NCBI GenBank assembly: GCA_033439255.1
Contig: CM065887.1
Location: 1,736,001 to 1,800,000, forward strand
Reading direction: 5' to 3'
DNA from: Hericium rajendrae
Lineage: Eukaryota > Basidiomycota > Agaricomycetes > Russulales > Hericiaceae
Length of the DNA stretch: 64,000 nt
Positions 12,182 to 23,803 of this stretch are shown here, one piece after another. The translations under genes and the position numbers were made by a program. The notes beneath the pieces were generated by a model, which saw only the letters and a list, made by a program, of their open reading frames with translations, was not told where the DNA came from and did not search any database. Within the stretch, counting starts at the first letter, position 1. Each line of letters opens with the position of its first letter.

Positions 12182-12560
12182 TGAGTAATTACGACTGCTC
12201 ATAAACATTGTATCCTTTTGTCTACTACTTCTGCACATAACTACCCCAACGACTGTACATCCGCTGCACCGCCTCCGTTTTCTCTCGACGATAGCCTTCC
12301 CCCATAGCGGCGCGGCGGACTTTCAATAATCCGGCAACTTCTGTTGACGCGTCTTAGCTCGTGGGGACTTTAACGCGACAACCCATCGTCCCTTCTCATC
12401 AACATGGACAACTCCCCATCCACTCCCAACCATGGCTGGGGCATGGATCTCGTGCCTCAGTCGGAGACCAACGCAGCCCCCGCTCTGCCATCGCTTGCCC
12501 ATCTCAACCTTCTGGTTATGGGTGAAGGCCCCATCCCTGATTACTCCGCTTCTTCACCCC
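12182..12560 (+). other. Gypsy-1 3' region with a short truncated ORF
   Basis: Non-coding sequence follows the chromodomain stop, with a GC-rich tract near 12305 (GCGGCGCGGCGGACTTT) of the kind seen near the 3' end of fungal Gypsy elements. A small frame starts at ATG 12404 (MDNSPSTPNHGWGMD) and runs into the half-MITE at 12561, so its end is not native. I see no repeat of this segment upstream of gag, so it cannot be called an LTR from this window. Confidence 0.35.
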
Positions 12561-12670
12561 CTGATTTTGCAGATTTCAGACAATAACCAGACAAATCAGA
12601 CACAAACCAGATAAACCAGATGAAAAAAAGGCAAACAAGGTCAACAAGTAAGTGGAAAGGTTTGCTGATG
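12561..12670 (-). repeat. Half copy of MITE D1
   Basis: These 110 bases are the exact reverse complement of 29099-29208, the left half of MITE D1, as far as I can read. The outer end (TTTGCTGATG) abuts the start of an AB arm remnant; no second half and no TA duplication are seen here. Confidence 0.8.
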
Positions 12671-14251
12671 TTTTCGAGCAACACTCGTCATTTCGACACC
12701 CTCATGCCCTCCATCGACACCTTCACTTCTCCCATTGCCCATCCCACTTCACCGTCGTCCCCTTCGCCATTCATTGCCCCCCTCTGCCTTCCCAATGATG
12801 CTGCCAACGCCCCCTGCTGCCTATGCGTGCAACCCCAATGCCCCTCACCCAAACCACCTGTCACCTGCACCCCAGTGCCGGCTTTCGCATGCACGGCCAC
12901 GGACTATGCATGGGTAGCATCTCATGCTGCCTTCATGCTGTCAACGATGTGCGAATGGGCCACATCATCGCCCATGCTGCCCTCGATGTCTGCATGCCAT
13001 AGAGTCCCGTTGCCACAGCAACGGGACTCAAATGTTGTCCGCCAAGCACCCTCGCCATGTCACCAGCATGGCGAATGGCTCCAGCATGCCCCATCCACCT
13101 GCTTGATACCCTGTGTGCACACAATCTATCCCATTTGCACCCGACTCCCCGTCTGCATGCACAATCGTGAGCACAACACCCGGCATGCACATGCAATGCT
13201 CACACTTGCGAATCATGACCTGGACATGTGTGAATAGCCTGTTTGCATGCAAAATGCCCTGCCCTGCCCTGCCCCTCCCTACATGCACCTGCATGCCCGT
13301 TCAAGATCCTGTGTGCCCATTCAACACCCACGCATGTGCATGATGCCCCATACGTGCACATGACAAGTCGTGCAGGTGCACAGCATCCTGCAAGTGTGTA
13401 GAGTGGCTCGTTCACACTCAAAATGCCAGCAGTGCCCTGCATGCGTGCACATGCCTGCTCAACGTCCAGTGCTCTGCTCAACATCCTGCGCGTGTGTGAC
13501 GATGCCCCCTATGCATATGAGGATGCCCTCTGCACGTGCGAGGATGCCCCTTGCGTGCACAAGGATGCCTCGCACACTCACTCAATGCACCATGTCCATG
13601 CCTGACATCCTGTGCTGGCATGCCATCCTGCATGAGCACATGCCACGCACTGCCATCGCACGTGATCCCTGTGCTTGCATGCCATGCTCTGCCCACATGT
13701 GCTATGTCCCTTTGTGTTCATGCCCGTGCATGGCCAATCATGCCATCTCCATGCCTGTGCACTTAACAGGCACTGGCACTTGATGGTGCTTAACAGTAGC
13801 AATGCCGCACCAGCATTTGACATAGTTATATTTAGATTTTGTATAATGTTTATACTTACGAATAAAATTAAATAAATGGATTTCACCACCTTCAATGTTA
13901 GCTTATATCACATGTATACTCTCAATAATTTGCATAGTTGTTGTATAACTCAGAGATGTCATAGCATATAGCTTATACTTACAATGTGATATAGTGGATG
14001 TAGGCTATATAGGCTCTATAGCAAGCAGAGACATGTTCATAGCTTCTATAACTATGCTAATTAGCTATATAGACCTACATAGAAGGCATAGCTGTGTTAG
14101 CTAGCTATATAGGCCTATATAGATGGCATAGATGACTATATAGTCTATATAGCTAATATAGACCTATATATCTGTATATGTTGAATATATAGCTTCTCAT
14201 AGCTTAGATAATTGTGGCTGATGGCTATATAAATTTGAGATTTTTCAGATG
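12671..14251 (+). mobile_element. AB-4: isolated A arm of the AB repeat
   Basis: It starts with the distal half of the A-arm hairpin (CGAGCAACACTCG at 12675; compare GAGCAATACTCTC in AB-2). It then has about 1.1 kb rich in TGCATGC, with unrelated open frames in several phases (the longest plus-strand one is 12620-13237, 205 codons, Cys/His/Pro/Thr-rich). A T/A-rich stretch and a CTATATAG-rich tail (13980-14230) follow, ending TTTTTCAGATG at 14251, which matches the ends of the other AB copies. The promoter side is missing, cut off by the half-MITE. Confidence 0.6.
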
Positions 14252-14425
14252 AGAGAAGTCAATAAAATTGGAGCACCCCAACATCACCCAAAGTACAGAT
14301 TAAATACAAATCTGGCAAACATGATTCTGAGTGAAAACAGAAGCCAATCACAGGCCCGGACTCCAGGAGAAGTGCTGTGAACCCTCTGCATTAATCAATT
14401 GCACCTGAAATAAGAAATTGATTGG

Positions 14426-14766
14426 GTGAATATGATGGAAGATCACAGGAGGAGTTCCCATTGCTGTTGGAGGGAGAAGATGAAAGTTTGGGGCAGATTT
14501 CTTGTCTCTGTCCCCACCAACAGCGTCAACAGGATGAGTGCAACTGTAACAACAATGACGATGTACTATTCGCACACCAGAATGCCAAGACAGTCTGCCA
14601 CCTCTGCGGAAGACCACCCACCACCTTCGCCAAAGAACCCTCCTCTGAAGCATGTGCATGTTCAAGCACCGGCAGCCGCAGAAGAATTTAATGACCCATG
14701 GCAAGACATTCAAAGTGCTGTCCCAAAGGTCACCAAGCCCAGTGAGTTATCAATATTGAAGAGTAT
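14426..14766 (+). CDS. First exon of a coiled-coil gene split by palindrome F2
   Basis: An open frame begins MNMMEDHRRSSHCC and ends VTKPSELSILK before a GTATGTT donor-like site at 14763. An overlapping frame from 14422 is equally long, so the phase is not certain. The palindrome F2 begins four to seven bases inside the presumed intron, and sequence beyond F2 (from 19748) can be joined in phase through a GTGAAG acceptor. Protein Pro/Ala-rich, no recognised domain. Confidence 0.35.
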
Positions 14767-14869
14767 GTTCAGTCACTTAGTGCATTGAGGGAATGCCAGA
14801 CGAGCTTGACAAAGTGCCATTGTTGATTGGCCATCCTGCGCTGGCCCGTCTGTCACAATGTAGCAGTCA

Positions 14870-15600
14870 TCCAATGACAGGCCTGCCCTTCCTATGTACC
14901 AATGGGTCATTGTCCGGCCTCTAGTCATTTAATCTGTAGTGTCCATTCATCATTGACCAGCCTGTCCTCTGACGTCCATTAGATCATTGGCTGGCCCACT
15001 TGATCCCGCGGGATATCAGTTGCTCAGCCCGTCCTCTACCGTCCATTGGGTCATTGGCTGGCCCATCCCCTTATAATGTCTACTGGTCATTCATCATTGA
15101 TGGGCCCGTCCTCTGATGTCCAATGGGTCATTGGCTGGCCCTCTCGATCCCGCGGAATGTCAATTGCTCGGTCGGTTCTCTACCATCCATTGGGTCATCG
15201 ACGGGCCTGTCCCCTTTTAATGTCTACTGGTCATTCATCATTGACGGGCCCATCCTCTGATGTCCCATGGGTCATTGGCTGGCCTGCTCGATCTCGCAGG
15301 TTGTCAATTGCTCGGCCGATCCTCTACCATTCATTGGATCATTGACAGGCCCGTCCTCTTACAATTTCTACTGGTCATTGAGTCATTGGCTGGCCCATCC
15401 TCTTACAATACCACTGCATATTCATCATTGACTGGCCCGTCCTCTGACATCCAATGGGTCATTGGCTGGCCTGTCCTTTAACAATGTCTACTGTACATTC
15501 ATCATTGACGGGCCCATTCTCCACTGTCTAATGGGTCATTGGCTGGTCCACTTGATCCTACAAGTTGTCAATTGCTCAGCCCATCCTCTACTGTCCAATG
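14870..15600. repeat. Tandem repeats around GGGTCATTGGCTGGCC, left arm of F2
   Basis: Recurrent units contain GGGTCATTGGCTGGCC, CATTCATCATTGACGGGCC and GTCCTCTGATGTCC, repeating with sub-periods near 65 and a higher order near 131 bases. The mirror array is at about 18740-19620. The units carry no stable reading frame. Confidence 0.75.
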
Positions 15601-15609
15601 GGATGTTAT

Positions 15610-16650
15610 TGGATCTCATGGAATCCTGCCAGACTCTGTCTTAGACATTTTCAGATCCTATGAGATCCTGTGGAATTCTATCTTAGACATTTTTGAATCC
15701 CATGAAATTCCACAGGATTCTGTTTTAGACATTTTTGGATCCCATGGAATCCTGCAGGATTCTGTTTTAGACATTTTTGAGAATCCCGCGGGATTCCCTT
15801 TTGGACATTTTTGGATCCCATGGGATCCTATGGGATTTTGTTTTAGACATTTTTAGGGATCCTGTGGGATTCTGTCTTAGACATTTTCTGACTACATGAA
15901 ATCCCGTGGGATTCAGTTTTAGACATTTTCTGACTGCATGAAATCCTGCGGGATTTAGTTTTAGACATTTTTGGAGATCCCGTGGGATTCTGTCTTAGAC
16001 ATTTTCTGACTGCATGAAATCCCGCAGAATTCGATTTTAGACATTTTCTAACCACATGAAATCCCACGGGATTTTGTTTTAGACATTTTTAGGGATCCTG
16101 CGGGATTCTGTCTTAGACATTTTCTGACTGCATGAAATCCCACAGGATTCGATTTTAGACATTTTCTAACCACATGAAATTCCACGGGATTTTGTTTTAG
16201 ACATTTTTAGGGATCCCACAGGATTCTGTCTTAGACATTTTCTGACTACATGAAATCCCGCGGGATTCAGTTTTAGACATTTTCTGACTGCATGAAATCC
16301 CGCAGGATTCAGTTTTAGACATTTTTGGAGATCCTGCGGGATTCTGTCTTAGTAGACATTTTCTAATCACATGAAATCCCACGGAATTCTGTCTTAGACA
16401 TTTTTAGGTATCCCGTAGGATTCTATCTTAGACATTTTTCGACCACATGAAATTCTGCAGAATTCTGTTTTAGATGTTTTCAGATCCCATAGGATCTTGT
16501 GAGATTCTGTTTTAGACATTTTTAGATCCCATGAGATTCTGTCTTAGATATTTTCAGATTACATGAAATCTCACAGACTCTGTCTTAGACATTTTTGGAT
16601 CCCATAAAATCTTGTCTTAGATGCTTTTAAATTTCATGAGATCAAGTCTT
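15610..16650. repeat. Minisatellite with palindromic AATCCCGCGGGATT core, left arm of F2
   Basis: Units of roughly 40-55 bases alternate a TTTTAGACATTTT segment with variants of ATCCCGCGGGATT and CTGACTGCATGAAATCC. The core is itself a short palindrome, and many units differ by C-to-T or G-to-A changes inside the CpGs. The mirror array is at about 17690-18740. Confidence 0.8.
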
Positions 16651-16739
16651 GTAGGATTTTGTCTTAGATACTTTTGAAATTTATAAGGTTTCACCTGAGT
16701 TACCATGATATTTTGCAAAATGCTGATTTACTGTCATCT

Positions 16740-17400
16740 CATGAGATCCAATGGTAATTTATCAATTTGGCAATTATCCAAGAATCTCAAGCTATGCTCA
16801 GATCTGACATCCAAATTGTTCTATAAGCAATTATACCAAGTTTAGTACTTAACTATACAATATATCTATATATATTTGCTTCATTTTGTGAGCTGAATTC
16901 AAATGTAACACTTTTTTACTTATATTAACTACCAAATATGAAAATGTGTGCTTAAACAACTATATGCATTCTTTGATAGATGATTCCTTAAAATCAATTT
17001 GAATATAACATGCATTAAGTTATATAAGGACTGGTTGAGGTCATGATACAAATATTATACTTAAAAATTGTACAAATCAGTATATTGCAGTTTTTTATGG
17101 TTCAATTGGAGAATATGTTTAGCAATATATTGGATTAGATGCAGGTTTTTCAGGACCTTTCATATAGTAACATTTTTATATCAATTGGATCAGAATTAAC
17201 TGAGATATTTACAAATTTTTGTTTTACACAAAGCATTTTATCCAGTATTTTGCAGTTTGCAAGTGAGCCAGGACAGCTATGACAGTCAGACCACTTGTCT
17301 ACCACTCAGATGACATTGTACAACACTTCAAGACACATATCACTATTTTTACATATCACTTGTTACTTTGCTATTCTGGTATCTCAGATTGAATTTCTAG
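16740..17400. repeat. Unpaired core of F2, diverged copy of the F1 arm
   Basis: AT-rich sequence. Segments such as TTTATCAATTTGGCAATTAT (16757) and CAGACCACTTGTCTACCACT (17287) parallel F1 (TTTCTCAATTTGGCAATTAT at 3002, and the matching CACTTGTCTGTCACTC at 3553) in the same order over about 600 bases, with many substitutions. No gene seen. Confidence 0.6.
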
Positions 17401-19717
17401 ATAAATATATCTGAGATAGGCAAAGATGACCATTTTTCTGACTCACTGACAATGGTCTGATTTGCATAGTAAGTCAGACTACTTTCAGATGAGTCAGACC
17501 ACTGTCAATGAGTCAGAAAAATGACCATGTTTGCTAATGTGAGAAGCAAAAGTCTATATAACAGAATTCTACAGAATTCCATAAGATCCAAAAGTGTCTA
17601 AGATGAGATTTTACAGGATTATCCAAAACAAAATCCTGTAATATCCCATGATAGGATCTGAAAGTGTCTAAAACAACATCTCATATAATTTGATCCTATG
17701 AAATTTAAAAGCATCTAAGACAAGATTTTATGGGATCCAAAAATGTCTAAGACAGAGTCTGTGAGATTTCATGTAATCTGAAAATATCTAAGACAGAATC
17801 TCATGGGATCTAAAAATGTCTAAAACAGAATCTCACAAGATCCTATGGGATCTGAAAACATCTAAAACAGAATTCTGCAGAATTTCATGTGGTCGAAAAA
17901 TGTCTAAGATAGAATCCTACGGGATACCTAAAAATGTCTAAGACAGAATTCCGTGGGATTTCATGTGATTAGAAAATGTCTACTAAGACAGAATCCCGCA
18001 GGATCTCCAAAAATGTCTAAAACTGAATCCTGCGGGATTTCATGCAGTCAGAAAATGTCTAAAACTGAATCCCGCGGGATTTCATGTAGTCAGAAAATGT
18101 CTAAGACAGAATCCTGTGGGATCCCTAAAAATGTCTAAACAAAATCCCGTGGAATTTCATGTGGTTAGAAAATGTCTAAAATCGAATCCTGTGGGATTTC
18201 ATGCAGTCAGAAAATGTCTAAGACAGAATCTCGCAGGATCCCTAAAAATGTCTAAAACAAAATCCCGTGGGATTTCATGTGGTTAGAAAATGTCTAAAAT
18301 CGAATTCTGCGGGATTTCATGCAGTCAGAAAATGTCTAAGACAGAATCCCACGGGATCTCCAAAAATGTCTAAAACTAAATCCCGCAGGATTTCATGCAG
18401 TCAGAAAATGTCTAAAACTGAATCCCACGGGATTTCATGTAGTCAGAAAATGTCTAAGACAGAATCCCACAGGATCCCTAAAAATGTCTAAAACAAAATC
18501 CCATAGGATCCCATGGGATCCAAAAATGTCCAAAAGGGAATCCCGCGGGATTCTCAAAAATGTCTAAAACAGAATCCTGCAGGATTCCATGGGATCCAAA
18601 AATGTCTAAAACAGAATCCTGTGGAATTTCATGGGATTCAAAAATGTCTAAGATAGAATTCCACAGGATCTCATAGGATCTGAAAATGTCTAAGACAGAG
18701 TCTGGCAGGATTCCATGAGATCCAATAACATCCCATTGGACAGTAGAGGATGGGCTGAGCAATTGACAACTTGTAGGATCAAGTGGACCAGCCAATGACC
18801 CATTAGACAGTGGAGAATGGGCCCGTCAATGATGAATGTACAGTAGACATTGTTAAAGGACAGGCCAGCCAATGACCCATTGGATGTCAGAGGACGGGCC
18901 AGTCAATGATGAATATGCAGTGGTATTGTAAGAGGATGGGCCAGCCAATGACTCAATGACCAGTAGAAATTGTAAGAGGACGGGCCTGTCAATGATCCAA
19001 TGAATGATAGAGGATCGGCCGAGCAATTGACAATCTGCGAGATCGAGCAGGCCAGCCAATGACCCATGGGACATCAGAGGATGGGCCCGTCAATGATGAA
19101 TGACCAGTAGACATTATAAGGGGACAGGCCCGTCGATGACCCAATGGATGGTAGAGAACCGACCGAGCAATTGACATTCCACGGGATCGAGAGGGCCAGC
19201 CAATGACCCATTGGACATCAGAGGACGGGCCCGTCAATGATGAATGACCAGTAGACATTATAAGGGGATGGACCAGCCAATGACCCAATGGACGGTAGAG
19301 GACGGGCCGAGCAACTGATATCCCGTGGGATCAAGTGGACCAGCCAATGATCCAACGAACGTCAGAGGACAGGCCCGTCAATGATGAATGACCAGTAGAC
19401 ATTATAAGGGGATGGGCCAGCCAATGACCCAATGGACGGTAGAGGATGGGCCAAGTAACTGATATCCCGCAGGATCAAGTGGGCCAGCCAATGATCCAAT
19501 GGACGTCAGAGGACAGGCCGGTCAATGATGAATGGACACTACAGATTAAATGACTAGAGGCCGGACAATGACCAATTGGTACATAGGAAGGGCAGGCCTG
19601 TCATTGGATGACTGCTACATTGTGACGGACGGGCCAGCACAGGATGGCCAATCAACAATGGCACTTTGTCAGGTTCACCTGGCATTACCTCAATGCACTA
19701 AGTGACTGTTTCATGTG

Positions 19718-20484
19718 TATTGAATGCAGCTTATTTGCTTACCTTGTGAAGCAGCACCTCATGCCCCTGAGCCCCAAGGTCAAACTATCAGCCCCATTAC
19801 GATGAGACATCCTCCGGTGCCAGCTGATGGTTCAGCTGCAGGGCCTGCGTCCAATGCTTCCTGCGTGCCAATGTCAGCCAAGGCGATGACTGACAGGTTT
19901 ATGGCAATCAAACGGGCCATCAATAAGCTGAAGGCCGATCATGAGCACAATGCAGACATCTTCAAGAAAGACATAAAAGAGTCACAAACTGAAATAAGTG
20001 AGCTGCAGCAATGGACCCGCAAGGCAGACGAACACATCCTCGGACTTCGTGATGATGTTGCAGAGCTGAAGGAGATGTTACAGGCGATGCAGGTGAGCTG
20101 TAGCTCTGGAACGCAGACAGCGGTCGATGAAAAAGGAAGAAATGCCAAGCTTTCTGTGAGTCTGAACTCAAAAACCAGCACCATCGCTAACAGGTTGAAC
20201 ACAGAGGACTGCCCAACCCTCTTGAGATTGACAGCAAGGTGGAGTATTGGTTACTTGATGGTGAATATAAAGTTCTTCGCCCACACTGGGAGCTTAGCTG
20301 GGAAGAGAATCAGCGAGGGTGGGTTCAAGAAGTGGCAGTAAAGATTCACACCCATGATGCCGAATGGGAATCAGTCATGACTGAAGAGGAGATGAAGACT
20401 TACACATTAGAGGTCATCGCGACAGTCAATGGTGTGACTTTCACTGCAACCTACGGACCAGACAAAAGTGGCCTAAGGCCGTAA
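19718..20484 (+). CDS. 3' exons of coiled-coil gene, downstream of palindrome F2
   Basis: An acceptor TTGAATGCAG or GTGAAG near 19729-19747 leads into an open frame (APHAPEPQGQTISPITM). It is followed by a predicted coiled coil of about 100 residues (AIKRAINKLKADHEHN, ISELQQWTRKADEHI, DDVAELKEMLQAMQ). A GTGAGT donor at 20156 can be joined to 20194 to give VEHRGLPNPLEIDSKVEYW and a compact C-terminal region ending at TAA 20482-20484. That intron would be only 38 bases, which is short. The protein resembles the neighbouring minus-strand gene only in having a central coiled coil. Function unknown; interruption by F2 may have silenced it. Confidence 0.45.
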
Positions 20485-21011
20485 GTTATGAGCTGGTCAA
20501 AGCCAGCTGGAATCACCGTTTTTGGTCCATAAGTCACAAACCAGCTGGATTTGGGAATAGACCATAGGTTACGGGTCGGCTTGCATAGATATGTACTGCA
20601 GTTTACGGTGCAGCTCGGTCACCCATATTTAATGCCTCGCAAACTACGGCCCAGCTCAACTGGCCTCGTCCTTGTCCGGATTCACCAGCCCAGTCTCGGA
20701 CCACTGCATGCACATTCGGACTTGGACTTGGACTCGGATTCGGACTTGTATTATTTGGACTCAGATTCTCACTTTACTGGACTCTTAGTTCACTGGATGA
20801 CTGGATTACTGGTAATCTGGACTACCGGACTACCGGAGGGCTGAAACATCAGATTATTGGAGTACCGGATTCAAATTCCAATGCTTCAGCTCTTGACAGA
20901 TTTTCGGACTGGGAATGAAAAAATAGATTCGGACTGATACAGAAATTTGGAATATAGCAGATTTGGACTCATGGACAGACACAAAAAGAATGCACAGATC
21001 AATGATATGAA
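20485..21011. other. Intergenic, low-complexity GGACT repeats
   Basis: The space between the convergent coiled-coil genes. It contains two AGCCAGCTGG/CAGCTGG-type words near 20500 and a simple-sequence run around TTGGACTCGGATTCGGACTT (20720-20830). I see no gene here. Confidence 0.5.
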
Positions 21012-22626
21012 CTACTTATCTCCAATGTTGCTATCAGAGGATTCTCCCAATTCTGAGTCCGTCGAAAACTTGTCAGTAGGAAGAGGCATATGAGTGTTGA
21101 CCCAGCTGAATTGGTCTGTGACTGTGTCAAACCGATGTTGGACCTCTTCAGACAGGTCATCATGGTCCTGCTGAAGAGTCGAGAGAGTGTTGGACAAACC
21201 AGGGACTTCACACTCTAAGTTGGCACCCTGTTGAGAGACATCATCGAGCTTGTCCTCCAAATCCTTCATACCCTCCTTCAGCTCCTGTCTCATCACCATC
21301 ACACTCTGCTCCAGAGAAGCTATGCGATTGAGGATGACGTTGCCCTGCTCTGCAGCTAGGGAATACCGCTGAAGGCCTTTCTCCAATTGCATGGACACAT
21401 GATCAACATTCTTATGCAGCCCTTTGATGTGCTGGTCAATGTCATGCAGCATATTCATGTTAACCAAGCCGGTTTGGCCATAAGAAGCTGCAACATTGCC
21501 TCTTTTGTACTGGCTGAGCTCTGAAGTGGTCGTCCCTACGCTAGATGGACCAGGTGCTGACTGGCACTCCTGAGAAGCTTGGCTACCTGCACCAGTTCGG
21601 TCTTTGTCGGTCTGCATCTGAAGTTGTACTAAAGATTGGGCCTTGGCCTGGATCCACACCATAGGTACATCTGAAACCGATGAGATCATGCAACGGAAAT
21701 GATACATGAACTAACCTTTTCTCGGGGTGGTCTTCGGATCGATGTTGTCATGCGGTAGAGAGCTCAGACTGCTAGCCCGGAGATAATGACTCTGGACGAT
21801 TGACCCGTGGAATGCTCTGCCAGTGATCGCACTGGGCGGTGGCGGTCGTTGGAGTGCAGGTTCACAATTCCGCCTCTTTGCCGATACTATAGGCATTGTC
21901 GGAATTAACACGTCTGCACTCCCGATGACCTGCGGACTTCCTACACAACAGCTGTTAATGTGCAATACAAGATTACTATGAGATAACATACCTTTGCGAG
22001 TTGATCCATTATCCTCATTGCCCAGCTTATCCTCCACTGCAATTAGGCCCTCCTTATCCCCATGCTGACGCTTGTCTGGAGCTGCAGGGCCTAAAAATCT
22101 GAAATCAGTGCAGAACAAGGAACATCTCCACTGCCCATAGGAGTGACTCTACAATGGTTCCATCAGGTGCTAGCATCACCCCACTGCCTCTACCATAACA
22201 AGTCTTGTACCACTCTGCGACCTTGATGAGCAAAGGGGGGAAACTCTCCAAGATGCATTTCCCACCTGAGGGACGGTCAATCTGAGTGCTAGCTTCGAGG
22301 TGCTTGACTTCTGCAATCGCCTTTTTGATGACGACCTGTGATGTGTGTCAGGGTGTACGTAGCTGGAAGATAGCATAGACACTTACTGTGTCACTGCAAA
22401 TGGGAGCGAGGCACCACGGCCTGTCTACCATCCTCGCATCTGCCACGTCGTCAAGATCTCTTCCAATCCGATATTCCATACTCTCAACAGTGGCCTGGAG
22501 AGTCGTCCAGTTGAATGTTATGCTTGTGGAAGAGCAAGAAGCAGTCATGTGGCAGGGCATTGGACAAGGACATTCCGCACGACGGGCCTCCCTAACACTC
22601 ACAGACAACAGACCATGCATCGCCAA
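21012..22626 (-). CDS. Multi-exon coiled-coil protein of unknown function
   Basis: Minus-strand gene with several plausible exons. The first is 22626-22387 (MAMHGLLSVSVREAR, 80 codons) before a GTAAGT donor. The next starts at 22335 (VVIKKAIAEVKHLEAS). Later exons include 22080-21720 (PAAPDKRQHGDKEGL; a GTATGT intron lies inside). The last ends at 21012 with DSNIGDK. The final exon has a long coiled coil (LHDIDQHIKGLHKNVDHV, ASLEQSVMVMRQELKEGM, LSTLQQDHDDLSEEV) and an acidic Ser-rich end. Not every exon junction keeps phase in my reading (the second-to-third and fourth-to-fifth are unresolved), so the model needs RNA or the gene is decaying. No recognised family. Confidence 0.5.
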
Positions 22627-22973
22627 GTCATTCCATCTCTGACCGGGAGTTGCTGCATGCCACGGAATGCCTGCCCTTTGATTCGGGTTTGAGACAAAGT
22701 TAGTTTTGAGTCAGGTTAAGGTTAGATGACATAAGATCCAGGTAACCGGGCTGGTCCGGCCGGACCGACTTGACCAGGACCGGACGGTCAGAACTGGATT
22801 ACGTCAGCACGATGTGACATCATTTTTGTGATGATGAAATGCGCAACACGTGACAAACAAAGCAGCATCAAAGTCCGCGCTCAGTCTCCTTCCCTCCCCT
22901 CACATCATTGCCTTCCTCAGTCACTATTAACCTGCAGTCTCTGTTTTCAATCATCGCTCATCCTAGCTTTATC
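22627..22973. other. Intergenic region with CCGGAC-rich palindrome cluster
   Basis: Holds a GC-rich tract at 22748-22795 with repeated CCGG/GGTCCGG words (CTGGTCCGGCCGGACC at 22751) that could be binding sites of zinc-cluster regulators, between two oppositely oriented frames. No gene seen. Confidence 0.3.
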
Positions 22974-23258
22974 ATGTCTTTCATTGCGGACCTCAATGCA
23001 GCATACTCTGCTGTTTGTGACTCGGTCGGTCTTGGTCTTGTTGCTACAAGGGCAACATCCCTGTCGATGCCTCTGGGCATGCATGTCACCTGGGTGCATG
23101 GCTTCATCCAGTGTTTGGTGTGTCACCATCGGCTACCATCTCCGCTTCTATTCAGAGCTTTGCAGGAGCATTCTGACGCCATTCGAGCGAGCGCGGCCAA
23201 TGTGTCCGAGGAGACCTCACTAGTCCCCGTCCCCTTGTTCATGCGCAACACCACGTGA
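22974..23258 (+). CDS. Hypothetical 94-residue ORF or first exon
   Basis: ATG at 22974 (MSFIADLNAAYSAVCDSVGL) opens a 94-codon frame. A GTGAGT donor at 23254 lies just before the stop, so it may be the first exon of a longer transcript. It contains Cys/His pairs (CLVCHH). An antisense frame at 23123-23530 is as long. No family recognised; sequence from 23259 to 23640 shows nothing further that I can support. Confidence 0.25.
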   Translation: MSFIADLNAAYSAVCDSVGLGLVATRATSLSMPLGMHVTWVHGFIQCLVCHHRLPSPLLFRALQEHSDAIRASAANVSEETSLVPVPLFMRNTT

Positions 23259-23639
23259 GTCTTCTCGTCCATGCAGCCCAAGAACGTCGATCTCCATGTG
23301 CTCTCCCAGGAGTGCTGAATGAGCAGTGGTAGTAAGTATAGAGTTGGGCTAGTAGTGCACACTCTGTAGAGTGCGTGTTCAGCATGCATGTGGGGTGTGC
23401 GTAGTCGAAGCACTGTGCGGGAGCGAGAAAAACAGCACAGTGAGGGGCATGGCAGTGGGCACCAGTGAATATGCACAGAAGCAGTGGGGTCAGACAACGG
23501 CAAGTGAGTGGGGTGGAGGGTGGTAGGCAAGCAGCAATGCAGGCCTCACATGTGTAAATAAATTAGTAGATTCAGTAGAAACTCATGTAAATACAATAAT
23601 AATATCCCTTTGTGAAGTAAGTTGTGGACTGCAGGTCAT

Positions 23640-23803
23640 TACAGGTTACCTGTGGGTCAATGAATTTAAGTGAAATCTTGATCTGGATCTATACAGGTCT
23701 CAGCCACCAGGTGATCTGGATCTGCGGATCAGATACCTGTGGGTAAATTTGGCAGGTATACCTGTGCTGACCTGTGGGTGACTCTGACTCATGTCCATCC
23801 CTA
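23640..23803 (-). repeat. G1: short interspersed repeat ending TTAGG
   Basis: One of three related copies (also 44562-44740 and 55935-56112) built from GACCTGYRGGT-type words. Shared features are GATCTGGAT, CAGGTCTCAGCCACCAGGTG and a terminal GACTCATGTCC...CCTAA. On the minus strand this copy begins TTAGGGATGGACATGAGTC immediately after the last recognisable codon of the Tnp2 fossil at 23804. Confidence 0.6.

Larger units (their letters stand above)
14770..19708. mobile_element. F2: 4.9 kb palindromic element with tandem-repeat arms
   Basis: The outer ends are inverted (CAGTCACTTAG at 14770, CTAAGTGACTG ending 19708). The arms pair from about 14770-16650 with 17690-19708. The sum of paired coordinates is about 34478 at the outside and 34348 inside, so the right arm carries about 131 extra bases (an additional repeat unit near 19250-19510). 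Each arm contains two kinds of tandem repeat, annotated separately, and the unpaired core is related to F1. No transposase frame is present; mirrored ORFs of 60-105 codons are products of the repeats. The outermost ~30 bases of the arms have more mismatches than the interior. A target duplication is not clear. Confidence 0.8.

Noticed and set aside
12182-12560. 3' LTR of Gypsy-1
   Set aside because: No matching copy exists upstream of gag in the window, so an LTR cannot be shown.
15610-18740. Regular short palindromic repeats resembling a CRISPR array
   Set aside because: Units are degenerate, spacers are themselves repeats, the array is mirrored in a palindrome, and the organism is eukaryotic.
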